A stretch of DNA of 64,000 bases. Origin: Ornithomonoglobus_A sp045649025. Its GTDB lineage: Bacteria > Bacillota > Clostridia > UBA1381. Positions within the stretch are counted from its first letter, which is position 1, and every line of letters starts with the position of its first letter. The notes under the pieces were generated by a model. That model was not told the origin of the DNA. It saw only the letters and a program-made list of their open reading frames with translations, and searched no databases. The stretch lies in the NCBI GenBank assembly GCA_045649025.1, contig JAZRPB010000010.1:40138-104137 (forward strand), read 5' to 3'. Shown piece after piece: positions 53,445 through 61,048 of this stretch. The translations under genes were made by a program, and so were the position numbers.

Positions 53445-54203
53445 TTAAAACCAATTTTTTAAAACTGTATCTGGAGATGTCGGCAAGGCTTTTGCCAAAT
53501 ATAAATCCAAATCAGCAAGACGTGAATTAAACATTGTCATATGAGCATTATAGTTTTCATAATCACGTTGATAAAAGCAGATTTTTGCATTAATAAAGTC
53601 GATATACAACGTGTCGAACGGCTCGTCCAAAACGGTTGTATCGGTTATGTGTCGGTAAATATATATGTATGGTTCATCCTCATCATCTTCCCGAAATGTA
53701 AAATCTACTGTAAAGATAGATGTTTCGTCGTCAATTATTTCTACAGCTTTTACCGTCCCCAAATAGTCTCTGTTTTCTGTAATAGCATCAATTATGTCGC
53801 CTTCCTTTAACTCACAGTTTCTAACCTTAAACGTATTGCCCGATACTGTTGCATCGAATTCTGCTTCCACATATCGCACAGGCTCATATTTTTTTTGGTA
53901 TATAAGCTTTATTGCTCCATTGGGTTTTTTACTGAAGCTGATGGGTGTACCCTCTGTGCCCTTTGGTGCACTAATGTATGTTATTCCGCACCAGCGAGCA
54001 TCTCTTTTTCTTAAAACACGGCCGTCTGCAATAATTCTGTCGACATCTAAAAGAGTTATTCCTTCAGGAAGAGTGTACGTGCCGTCTTTATTTTGATTTA
54101 TGGTTGCTTCTTCAAACGACACCAAATGCTCACGGCACAACATTCCACCAAGCTCATTGCACCATACCAGCTTTTCATCAAATGTAAACTCATTCGGGAA
54201 CAT
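53445..54203 (-). CDS. Phage head-tail connector-like structural protein
   Basis: A phage structural protein of at least 252 residues. The N-terminal NEFTFDEKLVWCNELGGML resembles the helical start of podovirus connector proteins (KPN...KIxWLxELDG type), and the C-terminal helix contains YNAHMTMFNSRLADLDLYL. The ATG at 54203 has no SD. The frame is open 17 codons further up, to the stop of the previous gene, with AAGGAG at the front but no ATG, GTG or TTG; homologous-looking residues IEKVIQICDTM lie in that part. The true start may be ATC (54239), ATA or CTG. Confidence 0.72.
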   Translation of the reverse strand: MFPNEFTFDEKLVWCNELGGMLCREHLVSFEEATINQNKDGTYTLPEGITLLDVDRIIADGRVLRKRDARWCGITYISAPKGTEGTPISFSKKPNGAIKLIYQKKYEPVRYVEAEFDATVSGNTFKVRNCELKEGDIIDAITENRDYLGTVKAVEIIDDETSIFTVDFTFREDDEDEPYIYIYRHITDTTVLDEPFDTLYIDFINAKICFYQRDYENYNAHMTMFNSRLADLDLYLAKALPTSPDTVLKNWF

Positions 54204-54254
54204 GGTATCGCATATTTGAATTACTTTTTCTATCTTGATTTTTATCAGCTCCTT

Positions 54255-56075
54255 TTATTTTTTATATTTTTTGCCGCCATCGGCAGTTTTTAATCTGATA
54301 TCATACACTGTGGCGTCGCCGTCACCTTGCAGTTTTATTCTGTAATTTTTTGCGTTTCTCCATCTTGTTGGAATACGGTATGTTAGCATTTTTCCTGTCC
54401 CCATACAGCTTTGATGTTCTGTACTTTTAATGTTGTCGGTAACACTGAATACTCTTATTTTTTTACCCATTGCTATCTTTGCACGTATCCAGATTTCGTT
54501 AACATACGAGTTTTCGCAGCCTTCATCATAAAATTCAACACTTTCAGCTATCCAGCCATTGTTGTTTTCTCCCTCTATCTGATAAATGGCATCGGTGCAC
54601 GCCATATAATCATTACCGCCGTACGAAAAGAAGCCTTTTACTGTCCCCGACGACATTGTGTGCCACAGGCCTCTTTGTGCATCAAATACTAAAAGCTCTT
54701 TTTGACCATTCTCACGTGTTGCATATGCATAGTATTTGTTGTTTGTTCCGTGACCTGTTGCGGCTATGTATTTATAACCGAGCTTTTTTGATATTTTTTC
54801 AAAGCCCACACCATCAAAACGATAAAACCCGTCCTGTGCAAGAAAATACAGGCTTGTGCCGCAAATGGAGCAGCTTTTTATATCTATACAACCTATTCCC
54901 TCCACAGTTCTTGTGATTGTGAAGTTTGTGGGGAGTGTGCCGCTTATTAAATACATACAATTTTTCTTAAATGCCACAACATAGTTTTTATATGCATATA
55001 TCCCTTCAAAGCCGCCGCCACTTCCAATACCCACATAGTAGCTGTCCGATGAAATTCCTTCAAATTTATTAAACTCCCTGAAATCACCCGACTTTGATGC
55101 GTATATGTATTCGCCGTTGGGATTAACTCCCCAGAGCCTGTTGTTTTGTATGCACACACTGTTCATTATGGGCATTGCCTTACGAATTACTGCTCCAGTG
55201 TGGTTTGCCGATGTAAGACGGTAGCCGTTATCATAGCTGAAATTTACATAATTTTTTGGCATTACCACCTCGCCGTTTATATTGTAGGCAATATAATCGA
55301 GCGTGCTCATTTCGCCGTTTTTTCTTGCATCTACTGCACTCACTATGCAAACAACCTCGTCATTATTCCCCGCACTTTCGTATTTGCTCTTTCTTATAAG
55401 TGTTTCACGTGCATATTCATATTCTGTTGCGCCTATGGATTCGTTGTATCGTGACAGAAGATTATCTATAACAATGTTGTCGCCAACTTTAAAATTACTA
55501 AAATACGATTCAGCATCGCCATAAAATTTATAGGTGGTTTGGGTAGAGGAATTTGCCGCTGCAGGCAGTGTCTTTAAAAAGTTGCTTGACGGCGAAACAA
55601 ACTGTGCACAGTCACAACGTACCACATACCCTTTTGAAGCTCTTTCCGAATATTTTGCGTAATTGTTGTAGTTATAAAACAACAAACATCTGTCATCAAA
55701 ACCGTTGTAGCAGCAAATTATGATGTTACCGTTTATTTCGCAAAGAGATATATCTCCCTCTGCAGGAATTTTAGCGTCCCCAAAGAACGGTGTTGCTCTG
55801 CCCTTGTAGTAAAATTCTATGCCTGCAACACCTGTGAAGGTGCCATCATATACACCTCCTGGTGCAATTACGGCTCTTATGTTTGTTATAGTATTGTTGT
55901 ATGCATCTTTCATTAAAAGCTTTTTTGGTGCTTTTGCAGTTTTTAGACACGGGTATTCATCTGATGTGATATCTGTGGCATTTAACCATTCACCCGCAAC
56001 TGAATATTCACCTCGGTTTATCCCCAGAAATTTTGAAATTAATTTGTTTTGTGTCCCTTCAGAAACAACTGCCAT
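54255..56075 (-). CDS. Phage propeller-like structural protein (tail hub or stabilisation)
   Basis: A 606-residue protein rich in short beta-strand motifs, for example GVAGIEFYYKG, NGNIIICCYNG, NNRLWGVNPNGEYIYASKSGD, GIYAYKNYVVAFKKNCMYLI (shown in parts) and LYFLAQDGFYRFDGVG. Such repeats are the mark of beta-propellers, as in the head-stabilisation or tail-hub proteins of podoviruses. The start MAVVSEG follows an AGGGGTG site. It lies directly before the connector-like gene. Function is inferred from fold impression and context. Confidence 0.75.
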   Translation of the reverse strand: MAVVSEGTQNKLISKFLGINRGEYSVAGEWLNATDITSDEYPCLKTAKAPKKLLMKDAYNNTITNIRAVIAPGGVYDGTFTGVAGIEFYYKGRATPFFGDAKIPAEGDISLCEINGNIIICCYNGFDDRCLLFYNYNNYAKYSERASKGYVVRCDCAQFVSPSSNFLKTLPAAANSSTQTTYKFYGDAESYFSNFKVGDNIVIDNLLSRYNESIGATEYEYARETLIRKSKYESAGNNDEVVCIVSAVDARKNGEMSTLDYIAYNINGEVVMPKNYVNFSYDNGYRLTSANHTGAVIRKAMPIMNSVCIQNNRLWGVNPNGEYIYASKSGDFREFNKFEGISSDSYYVGIGSGGGFEGIYAYKNYVVAFKKNCMYLISGTLPTNFTITRTVEGIGCIDIKSCSICGTSLYFLAQDGFYRFDGVGFEKISKKLGYKYIAATGHGTNNKYYAYATRENGQKELLVFDAQRGLWHTMSSGTVKGFFSYGGNDYMACTDAIYQIEGENNNGWIAESVEFYDEGCENSYVNEIWIRAKIAMGKKIRVFSVTDNIKSTEHQSCMGTGKMLTYRIPTRWRNAKNYRIKLQGDGDATVYDIRLKTADGGKKYKK

Positions 56076-56086
56076 TTTTCACACCC

Positions 56087-56323
56087 CTAACAATTGCCAA
56101 GAAAATTATTAAGAAATCTTGCAGCCGCCTCGTCGGCTTTTGCCATATTTCTGTCGCTTTCTTCAATTATTAGTGCAACTTTTCTTGGAACCTTTACTTT
56201 TTCTCCATAGCGAATTTGATAATTTACTCCATTTAAAGTAACAACAAAAGCATTATCTGCTTCGCCTTCGGGCTTGCGTACATATACCTCCACAAGCTCA
56301 TTTAGATATTTTTCGTTTGACAT
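56087..56323 (-). CDS. Small phage protein downstream of the capsid gene
   Basis: A 78-residue protein. The middle reads VTLNGVNYQIRYGEKVKVPRK, a small beta fold, followed by an acidic helix with ESDRNMAKADEAAARFLNN. This type is often found after phage capsid genes and may be a head decoration or completion factor; I cannot name it. ACGGAGG precedes the ATG. Between it and the capsid gene lie an R3 repeat and a nested hairpin. Confidence 0.75.
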   Translation of the reverse strand: MSNEKYLNELVEVYVRKPEGEADNAFVVTLNGVNYQIRYGEKVKVPRKVALIIEESDRNMAKADEAAARFLNNFLGNC

Positions 56324-56356
56324 AGTGTTTACCTCCGTTTATTTGTTTGTTTTTTT

Positions 56357-56387
56357 GCGGGAGGGCACGCAAGGCCCTCCCCTACAA
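56357..56387 (-). repeat. R3 repeat inside the virion cassette
   Basis: On the minus strand: TTGTAGGGGAGGGC, a 7-nt loop, GCCCTCCCGC. It is the same layout as the chromosomal copies at 5553-5582 and 46780-46809. Confidence 0.75.
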
Positions 56388-56426
56388 TTTTGTGTGCTTT
56401 GACATTGTGCACTCTTCACACCTCTA

Positions 56427-56531
56427 CCTGAATGAAATAATCAAAGCAGGTTGCCTTTTGGCAAAATGCAGACATATGCGATATTTCAAATTTTGCCAAA
56501 AGGTCAAGATGCGAAGATTATTCCATTCAGG
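56427..56531 (-). other. Nested 105-nt hairpin at the end of the capsid gene
   Basis: Outer stem 56427-56442 with 56516-56531 (16 bp, one mismatch); inner perfect 13-bp stem CTTTTGGCAAAAT (56455-56467) with 56490-56502. The capsid stop codon TGA (56527-56529) lies inside the outer stem. No T run follows. Confidence 0.8.
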
Positions 56532-57732
56532 CGGTTGCTAGTGATTCAAGACGTACCATATACATATTCGTTAGGATTTTGCAAAGGTGGTACGACTTCC
56601 AGCCCATGGTTGCACGTTGGTTTAGTGGGTCACTGCTGCCGGCAGAGCCAAGTGCCTTGGTGATGTTTTCAAGAGTGCTTTTTGGGTCGGTTACACCGTA
56701 GGCATCTGCACCAAGAATAAGTGTGGAGTAAACAGGCTTTGAGGATGCAGCACCTTCGCCCGGATATATCTTCATATCGGGTTCGAGCATTTTATCGGCG
56801 ATATCTTCTGTTACGCACACGAATACAAGCTCGGGATCCTCCTCACCTGCAGGATACACACTGTCTACCGTAAACATTTCACCGCCTACGCTGATTGTTC
56901 TGCCCTCCATATTTATTGCTTCTGTTTCGGTTAATCTCTCTGCCACAAAAAATCCGTTAAGGCTTTTATCTAATCTTACTATTGTAAGCTCGTTGTATGT
57001 ACCAAACGGAGCTCCACGGAACACTGTTGCAAGCGGACTTTCAACAAATCTTACGCCGTATAGCTCGCCAACCTCACCCTCAAACAAAGGTGTTCTTGCT
57101 TGATATTGTTGTGCGTGAATCCACTTTTCGTCGCTCATAAGGTCGTGAGCAATGTCGGGATGCACAATAGCAACATACTTACCATCTATTCTCTTTGCCT
57201 TGTTTACTTTAAGTGTTCTTACAATTTCTCTTATTGTATCAATAGTTGCAATGTCACCGTCTGTAAGCTGCGAACGTGCACTCTTACCGCCTGCATAGTG
57301 TACGTTAAGACCTGTTGAGAGCACATCGGCAGTTAAGGAATCAAGTGTTTCACCTGCGTTGTTTGCAAGTGTTTCGTTAATTCTCAAAATTTCGGGTGAT
57401 GGGTCGGGTGTGAAGAAATCAAATTGGTCTGTGGTTGCAATGTAGGCACCGTATTGCTTTGGAATACCTGTAACTCTCGAGATGTTCATTGATGTACCCT
57501 CGGGAGTAATACCCTCTGTAAGCGGTGTTTTTGCAAGTGGTAGCGGACTCATTTTATCCCACGCCACTATCTTTCCCTTACCTTTTTCCATCTTCGCCTT
57601 TTGTCCGAACTGATGATGTATCATTTCGCTTTTTGCAGACGAGATAAGGTGTCTGTTCAACACAGGTTGATACAGTGGTTGTATGCCCTGTGATGATGTT
57701 GTGTTTAAATGTAGTGTTGTTTCATTTGCCAT
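56527..57732 (-). CDS. Major capsid protein, N4-gp56 family
   Basis: A 401-residue capsid protein. The N-terminal region with SAKSEMIHHQFGQKAKMEKG and LPLAKTPLTEGITPEG (a strand-rich arm and E-loop-like region), IATTDQFDFFTPDP, and the later YVAIVHPDIAHDLMSDEKW are features I recognise from the N4-gp56 capsid group, HK97-fold proteins of podovirus-like phages. GAAAGGA precedes the ATG. It follows the scaffold-like gene. There is no sign of decay. A large hairpin overlaps its stop codon. Confidence 0.88.
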   Translation of the reverse strand: MANETTLHLNTTSSQGIQPLYQPVLNRHLISSAKSEMIHHQFGQKAKMEKGKGKIVAWDKMSPLPLAKTPLTEGITPEGTSMNISRVTGIPKQYGAYIATTDQFDFFTPDPSPEILRINETLANNAGETLDSLTADVLSTGLNVHYAGGKSARSQLTDGDIATIDTIREIVRTLKVNKAKRIDGKYVAIVHPDIAHDLMSDEKWIHAQQYQARTPLFEGEVGELYGVRFVESPLATVFRGAPFGTYNELTIVRLDKSLNGFFVAERLTETEAINMEGRTISVGGEMFTVDSVYPAGEEDPELVFVCVTEDIADKMLEPDMKIYPGEGAASSKPVYSTLILGADAYGVTDPKSTLENITKALGSAGSSDPLNQRATMGWKSYHLCKILTNMYMVRLESLATA

Positions 57733-57751
57733 ATTTTATCATTTCCTTTCT

Positions 57752-58174
57752 TTATCTGTTTTTCAGCTTTCTTATATATTTTTGAAAATCGTCGTCCGAC
57801 ATACCTGCAATGTTTGCCTCGGGTGAGCCGTTTGCATTTGATGTGCTTTGACCGTTCTGAACAATAACTCGTCTTTTCACAGGAGCCTCCTGTTTTCCCA
57901 TATTGACTGCAATATATGCAATCGGAACAGAGTCACCGTTCATAATTCTTTCATAGAAGGCTCTGTTTTGCATTGCCTTTTCAAAGTCGAAATCGCTCAC
58001 AATGCTTTTTAATGCTTCGCTGTCTTTTTGCCATTGCTCTCTTATTTGGCTTACCTTTTTGTTAAACATTTCGTCCTTTTTTACCTGTTCACGATACTTT
58101 TTTGCATCGGCACGCAACATTTCTATATCGTCTTCGCCTTCTCTGTTTGGAGCTGTTGTATTCTTCCAATTCAT
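57752..58174 (-). CDS. Putative phage scaffold protein
   Basis: A 140-residue acidic, helical protein. DIEMLRADAKKYREQVKKDE starts a coiled coil that runs to about residue 75. A short Ser/Asn linker and a C-terminal helix DDDFQKYIRKLKNR follow; scaffold proteins usually bind capsid through such a basic C-terminal helix. Its place directly before the capsid gene fits. AAAGGAGA precedes the ATG. It overlaps nothing and starts 4 bp after terS. The call rests on layout and composition, not on a signature. Confidence 0.72.
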   Translation of the reverse strand: MNWKNTTAPNREGEDDIEMLRADAKKYREQVKKDEMFNKKVSQIREQWQKDSEALKSIVSDFDFEKAMQNRAFYERIMNGDSVPIAYIAVNMGKQEAPVKRRVIVQNGQSTSNANGSPEANIAGMSDDDFQKYIRKLKNR

Positions 58175-58177
58175 ATG

Positions 58178-58735
58178 TTATTCTCCTTTCTCTTTTTCGC
58201 CGTCATTTACCGACGGCAGAATTATAATTCCTGTTTGAGCTTGTGTGTTTTCCTTTTCTTCGTCTAATCCCAGATGCTTGGAGAGCCATTCGAGTGCTTT
58301 CATTCTGTCGTAGAAATTTACTTTCCAGCCTGTTTTCGAATTTGATATACTCGAAATAGGAGCCGCCTCAAAATCCGTTCCGCTTTCGTTTTTAAAATTA
58401 ACCTCATTTATAACAACCTCGTTTCCGCTTTCATCTGTTTGTGTTCTTTTGCCGAACTCCACATAATCTGTTACATCTGCAAATGCAATTTTAATATACA
58501 TTCCTATAACGTCCTCGGCATCTATCATCTCACGGTTAAAGCGTGAAGTTTTTATTTGCTTTATTCGCTCTCTTATGCTTTCTTTTTCTATAAGCTTTGA
58601 GGCTTCAATTTTTGATGTGTTAAAATCAGTACCGAATGCTTTTGAATAGGCTCTTGGTGCGTCGAAGCATTTTGCATAAATAGCACAAAATATCTCCTCA
58701 CAGTTGGAAAGCTTATTTGTTTTTGCTTGCTCCAT
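58178..58735 (-). CDS. Phage terminase small subunit
   Basis: A 185-residue protein with the layout of Terminase_2-type small subunits: an N-terminal DNA-binding helix-turn-helix (EEIFCAIYAKCFDAPRAYSK, KIEASKLIEKESIRERIKQI) and a C-terminal part with DRMKALEWLSKHLGLDEE, the usual end motif. It recognises the packaging site and stimulates the large subunit. AGGAGG precedes the ATG. The large subunit is about 5 kb downstream instead of adjacent. Confidence 0.88.
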   Translation of the reverse strand: MEQAKTNKLSNCEEIFCAIYAKCFDAPRAYSKAFGTDFNTSKIEASKLIEKESIRERIKQIKTSRFNREMIDAEDVIGMYIKIAFADVTDYVEFGKRTQTDESGNEVVINEVNFKNESGTDFEAAPISSISNSKTGWKVNFYDRMKALEWLSKHLGLDEEKENTQAQTGIIILPSVNDGEKEKGE

Positions 58736-58759
58736 TTTGCCGCACCTCCTCTCTTTTTG

Positions 58760-59017
58760 CTATGTTTCGTCACGTATGCGGCAATCATCCGAAAACTCCT
58801 CAAACAACAAAGTCTTTAAACAATTACCACACACACATCTCTCATCATACAAATACCTGTCATCATATACGTCGATTTTTTCTTTACATTCACTGCAGAT
58901 GCGTTTTTCATAATCCTCGCTCTCTTGTTCAAAACCTTCGTAATCATCATAGTATTCGCCGCCTATATGATGTGCTTCCATAGCCTGCTTTGCAGCTGCG
59001 TCTGTGTTTTTATACAA
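58760..59017 (-). CDS. Small Cys-rich protein, first gene of the virion cassette
   Basis: An 85-residue acidic protein. CSECKEKIDVYDDR and CVCGNCLKTLL suggest a Cys4 zinc ribbon. The SD AAAGGAGG is followed by ATGGTTGTATAA, a three-codon dead end; the long frame begins at the TTG one base out of phase (59017). Either TTG is the start, or a one-base insertion has put the original ATG out of frame. It lies right after the promoter at 59045-59073. Proteins like this are often seen before terS in Clostridia phages. Confidence 0.65.
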   Translation of the reverse strand: MYKNTDAAAKQAMEAHHIGGEYYDDYEGFEQESEDYEKRICSECKEKIDVYDDRYLYDERCVCGNCLKTLLFEEFSDDCRIRDET

Positions 59018-59044
59018 CCATAGCTCACCTCCTTTTCAAAAACT

Positions 59045-59073
59045 ATTATACGTATTTATTCTTGCGTTTTCAA
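59045..59073 (-). promoter_or_regulatory. Promoter of the virion cassette
   Basis: On the minus strand TTGAAA (59068-59073), 17 bp, TATAAT (59045-59050), with an AAAGGAGG ribosome site about 20 bp further down. It is a housekeeping-type promoter; no operator palindrome is obvious. Confidence 0.7.
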
Positions 59074-59111
59074 AACGGGTGATTTCTAATTTAACTTTTT
59101 TAAAAAACCTC

Positions 59112-59140
59112 TTGTCTTTATGGGATTTGTGTGGTATAAT
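59112..59140 (+). promoter_or_regulatory. Promoter of the candidate structured RNA
   Basis: TTGTCT (59112-59117), 17 bp and TATAAT (59135-59140) predict a start near G59147. It is divergent from the cassette promoter, with about 40 bp between the -35 elements. Confidence 0.72.
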
Positions 59141-59146
59141 TAATAT

Positions 59147-59528
59147 GACGTGGTGTGATATTCACATTTTTATAATGTGAGCAGTCCATGTGGAATCTGT
59201 GGGCATACTTTTGCACAGATATGTAATTTGGGGGTCATCTTTTGGGTTTTTAGCTTCTTTATTGCATTTCTATGTGGAAGTAATGAGTACATTTTTTGTG
59301 CTGGGAATGATAAATTTCTCTCACTTGTCATTACATTAACGGGGCTCTCTCTATTTTACCGTTTCTAAAACACATTATCCGGTCTTTGATCCAGACCACA
59401 GGGGGATGATGTGGTATGGTGCTTCCCAACATTAGTTGCGGTTGTGCTATCCGCTTGCAGATTCTATTTGGAATGCCTTTATTACATTACCGATTGCCGC
59501 TCCACAAAAAGCGGCAATTTTATTTTTA
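59147..59528 (+). ncRNA. Candidate structured non-coding RNA, about 380 nt, no family recognised
   Basis: The unit runs from a good promoter to a terminator (ATTGCCGC 59493-59500, GCGGCAAT 59511-59518, T-rich tail). Long-range pairing joins 59181-59199 and 59458-59476 (GCA, TCCA and GAATCTG with their complements, split by symmetric internal loops). CACATTATCC (59371-59380) pairs with GGATGATGTG (59404-59413) and encloses a GGTCT/AGACC hairpin (59381-59397). GTAATGA (59280-59286) pairs with TCATTAC (59328-59334), and GCGG/CCGC close 59438-59454. I do not see RNase P (GAAAGTCC), tmRNA or SRP core motifs. 6S RNA cannot be excluded for part of it. The 63-codon GTG frame at 59177-59368 has no ribosome site. 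Confidence 0.68.
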
Positions 59529-59636
59529 ATGTACAAATTATTAATTATTAATTAATCTTTTTCATTTTAATTGAATTTTATATGTTTTTATGGTAGAATA
59601 GATTTAACAAATCTAAAATTGACAGGATGTGAATAT

Positions 59637-60293
59637 ATGGCAGAGAAATATGGGGAAGTGCCTCCTAAATTTACAAAAAAATGGTGGGAATATTTTTGGG
59701 ACTACTACAAGTGGCACACCGTTACGGTAATATGTATAATTGCTGCAATTGTTATTACTGTTGTGCAGATTAAAAATCGCGAAAAATACGATTTAAATAT
59801 CCTTGTTGGTACATACTCTTATATGGCATCCGAGTCTTTGGAGAGCTTAACAAACGAGCTTGAATCAAAAATTAACGATGTTGACGGTAATGGCGAAAAC
59901 AACATTATGCTTTTATATAACAGTTTTTCAGACCGTATTGAGCAAACGGAATACAACTCAGTTATGGAGGTTCGTTTATCGCTGTATTTGCAGGAGGATA
60001 ACTCATTTATATTTATTGTTGATGAGCAAAGCTCACAGCTTTTACTTGATATAGACTACTGTGATGAGATGTATGTTCCCTCATCACAAATAACCTCCAA
60101 AACCGAGGGAGGCTTAAAGGGCAGTGACGGCACTGTTTACGGCACACCGCTAAAGAACAGCACCCTTTTAAAGAATCACAAAATTAATGACGAAAATTTA
60201 TATTTGATTTTACGAAAGAACTTTAAGGACGATGAATTAAATGCAAAAGCATTTGATGAATCCTTAAAGCTTGTTGAGGAGCTTATAAAATAA
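59637..60293 (+). CDS. Single-pass membrane protein upstream of the sigma factor
   Basis: A 218-residue protein from MAEKYGEVPPKFTKKWWEYF. One membrane helix (TVTVICIIAAIVITVV, about residues 31-46) follows a short aromatic cytosolic tail; the remaining 170 residues should lie outside and look like an alpha/beta domain. AGGA lies before the ATG at 59637, and the frame from 59571 has no site. Its stop overlaps the sigma factor start by 1 bp, so the two are coupled. It resembles uncharacterised clostridial membrane proteins; a regulatory link to the sigma factor is only suggested by position. Confidence 0.75.
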   Translation: MAEKYGEVPPKFTKKWWEYFWDYYKWHTVTVICIIAAIVITVVQIKNREKYDLNILVGTYSYMASESLESLTNELESKINDVDGNGENNIMLLYNSFSDRIEQTEYNSVMEVRLSLYLQEDNSFIFIVDEQSSQLLLDIDYCDEMYVPSSQITSKTEGGLKGSDGTVYGTPLKNSTLLKNHKINDENLYLILRKNFKDDELNAKAFDESLKLVEELIK

Positions 60294-61030
60294 TGGCAAC
60301 AAGGCTATGTGAGTCTACAGAGTGCGAGTATGAGTTGTTTTCACTCTACAAGCAGACTAAAGACAAAGCTGTGCGTGATGAAATTGTTGAAAAGTATATA
60401 TACATTGCCGAAATCCTGTCGAGGCGATTTATAAACCGAGGTCTTGATTATGAAGACATATATCAGGTTGCCTGTATTGGTCTTTTAAACGCAGTGGAGA
60501 GATTTGACCCCGACAGAGGCGTTAAGTTTGCAACCTTTGCCACACCCACAGTGTTTGGTGAGATACGCAAATACTTTCGTGACAAGGGTAGCTTTATAAA
60601 AATACCAAGGCGGTTGTATGAGATTTTTTATCGTGCAGAAAAGGTAAAAAGAGCACAGGCGGCACTCACGTTACCCGAAATTGCAAGAATACTTGATATA
60701 AGTGAAGACGTGGTTGAAGATGCCTACCGCATAGGCGGTGCTTCGTTTATAAGCTCACTTGAAAATGAGGCGCTTGCAGACGGACATCTTACATTATCGA
60801 ATGTGCTTGGCGAAGAGGATAACAATCTGCTTATGCTCGAAAACCGTGATTTTATTAAATATTGTATGAACAGGCTCGATGACGACGAGCGTGAGTTTAT
60901 AATACTACGATACTACAACGAAAAAAGCCAGCGGGTTATTGCCGAGTATTTTGGAATATCGCAAATGCAGGTATCCCGAATGGAAAAAAGGATTTTAAAG
61001 AAATTGAGGGATATGTATTTTAGAAATTAA
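60293..61030 (+). CDS. RNA polymerase sigma factor of the SigB/SigF/SigG type
   Basis: A 245-residue group 3 sigma factor. Region 2 contains LDYEDIYQVACIGLLNAVERF and the -10-binding KFATFATPTVFGEIRKYFRD; region 3 follows with KIPRRLYEIF; region 4 ends in the HTH SQRVIAEYFGISQMQVSRME. This is the stress/forespore family, which is normally held by an anti-sigma factor. No SpoIIAB- or RsbW-like gene is adjacent. GAGGAG lies in the end of the preceding gene, and start and stop overlap (TAATG). Confidence 0.92.
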   Translation: MATRLCESTECEYELFSLYKQTKDKAVRDEIVEKYIYIAEILSRRFINRGLDYEDIYQVACIGLLNAVERFDPDRGVKFATFATPTVFGEIRKYFRDKGSFIKIPRRLYEIFYRAEKVKRAQAALTLPEIARILDISEDVVEDAYRIGGASFISSLENEALADGHLTLSNVLGEEDNNLLMLENRDFIKYCMNRLDDDEREFIILRYYNEKSQRVIAEYFGISQMQVSRMEKRILKKLRDMYFRN

Positions 61031-61048
61031 AAAGGAGAGATTATTACT

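Larger units (their letters stand above)
49242..59073 (-). mobile_element. Compact head/packaging gene cassette of podovirus-like origin
   Basis: Eleven leftward genes run from a promoter at 59045-59073 to the terminator at 49207-49239. They encode both terminase subunits, portal, a scaffold-like protein, an N4-gp56-type capsid, a propeller-like protein, a connector-like protein and small proteins. Integrase, repressor, replication, lysis and tail-fibre genes are not visible, and no flanking att repeats were found by eye. The order terS-scaffold-capsid-(tail-like)-terL-portal is not the usual one. It may be a reduced prophage, a satellite or a gene-transfer-type element. Confidence 0.8.

Noticed and set aside
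59177..59368. A 63-codon GTG frame with several Cys and hydrophobic stretches
   Set aside because: No Shine-Dalgarno, and it lies within the paired regions of the candidate RNA; I consider it chance, though a small membrane peptide cannot be fully excluded.
49073..59570. Attachment-site repeats flanking the virion cassette
   Set aside because: By eye I found no direct repeat of useful length on both sides, and there is no integrase or tRNA target at either edge.
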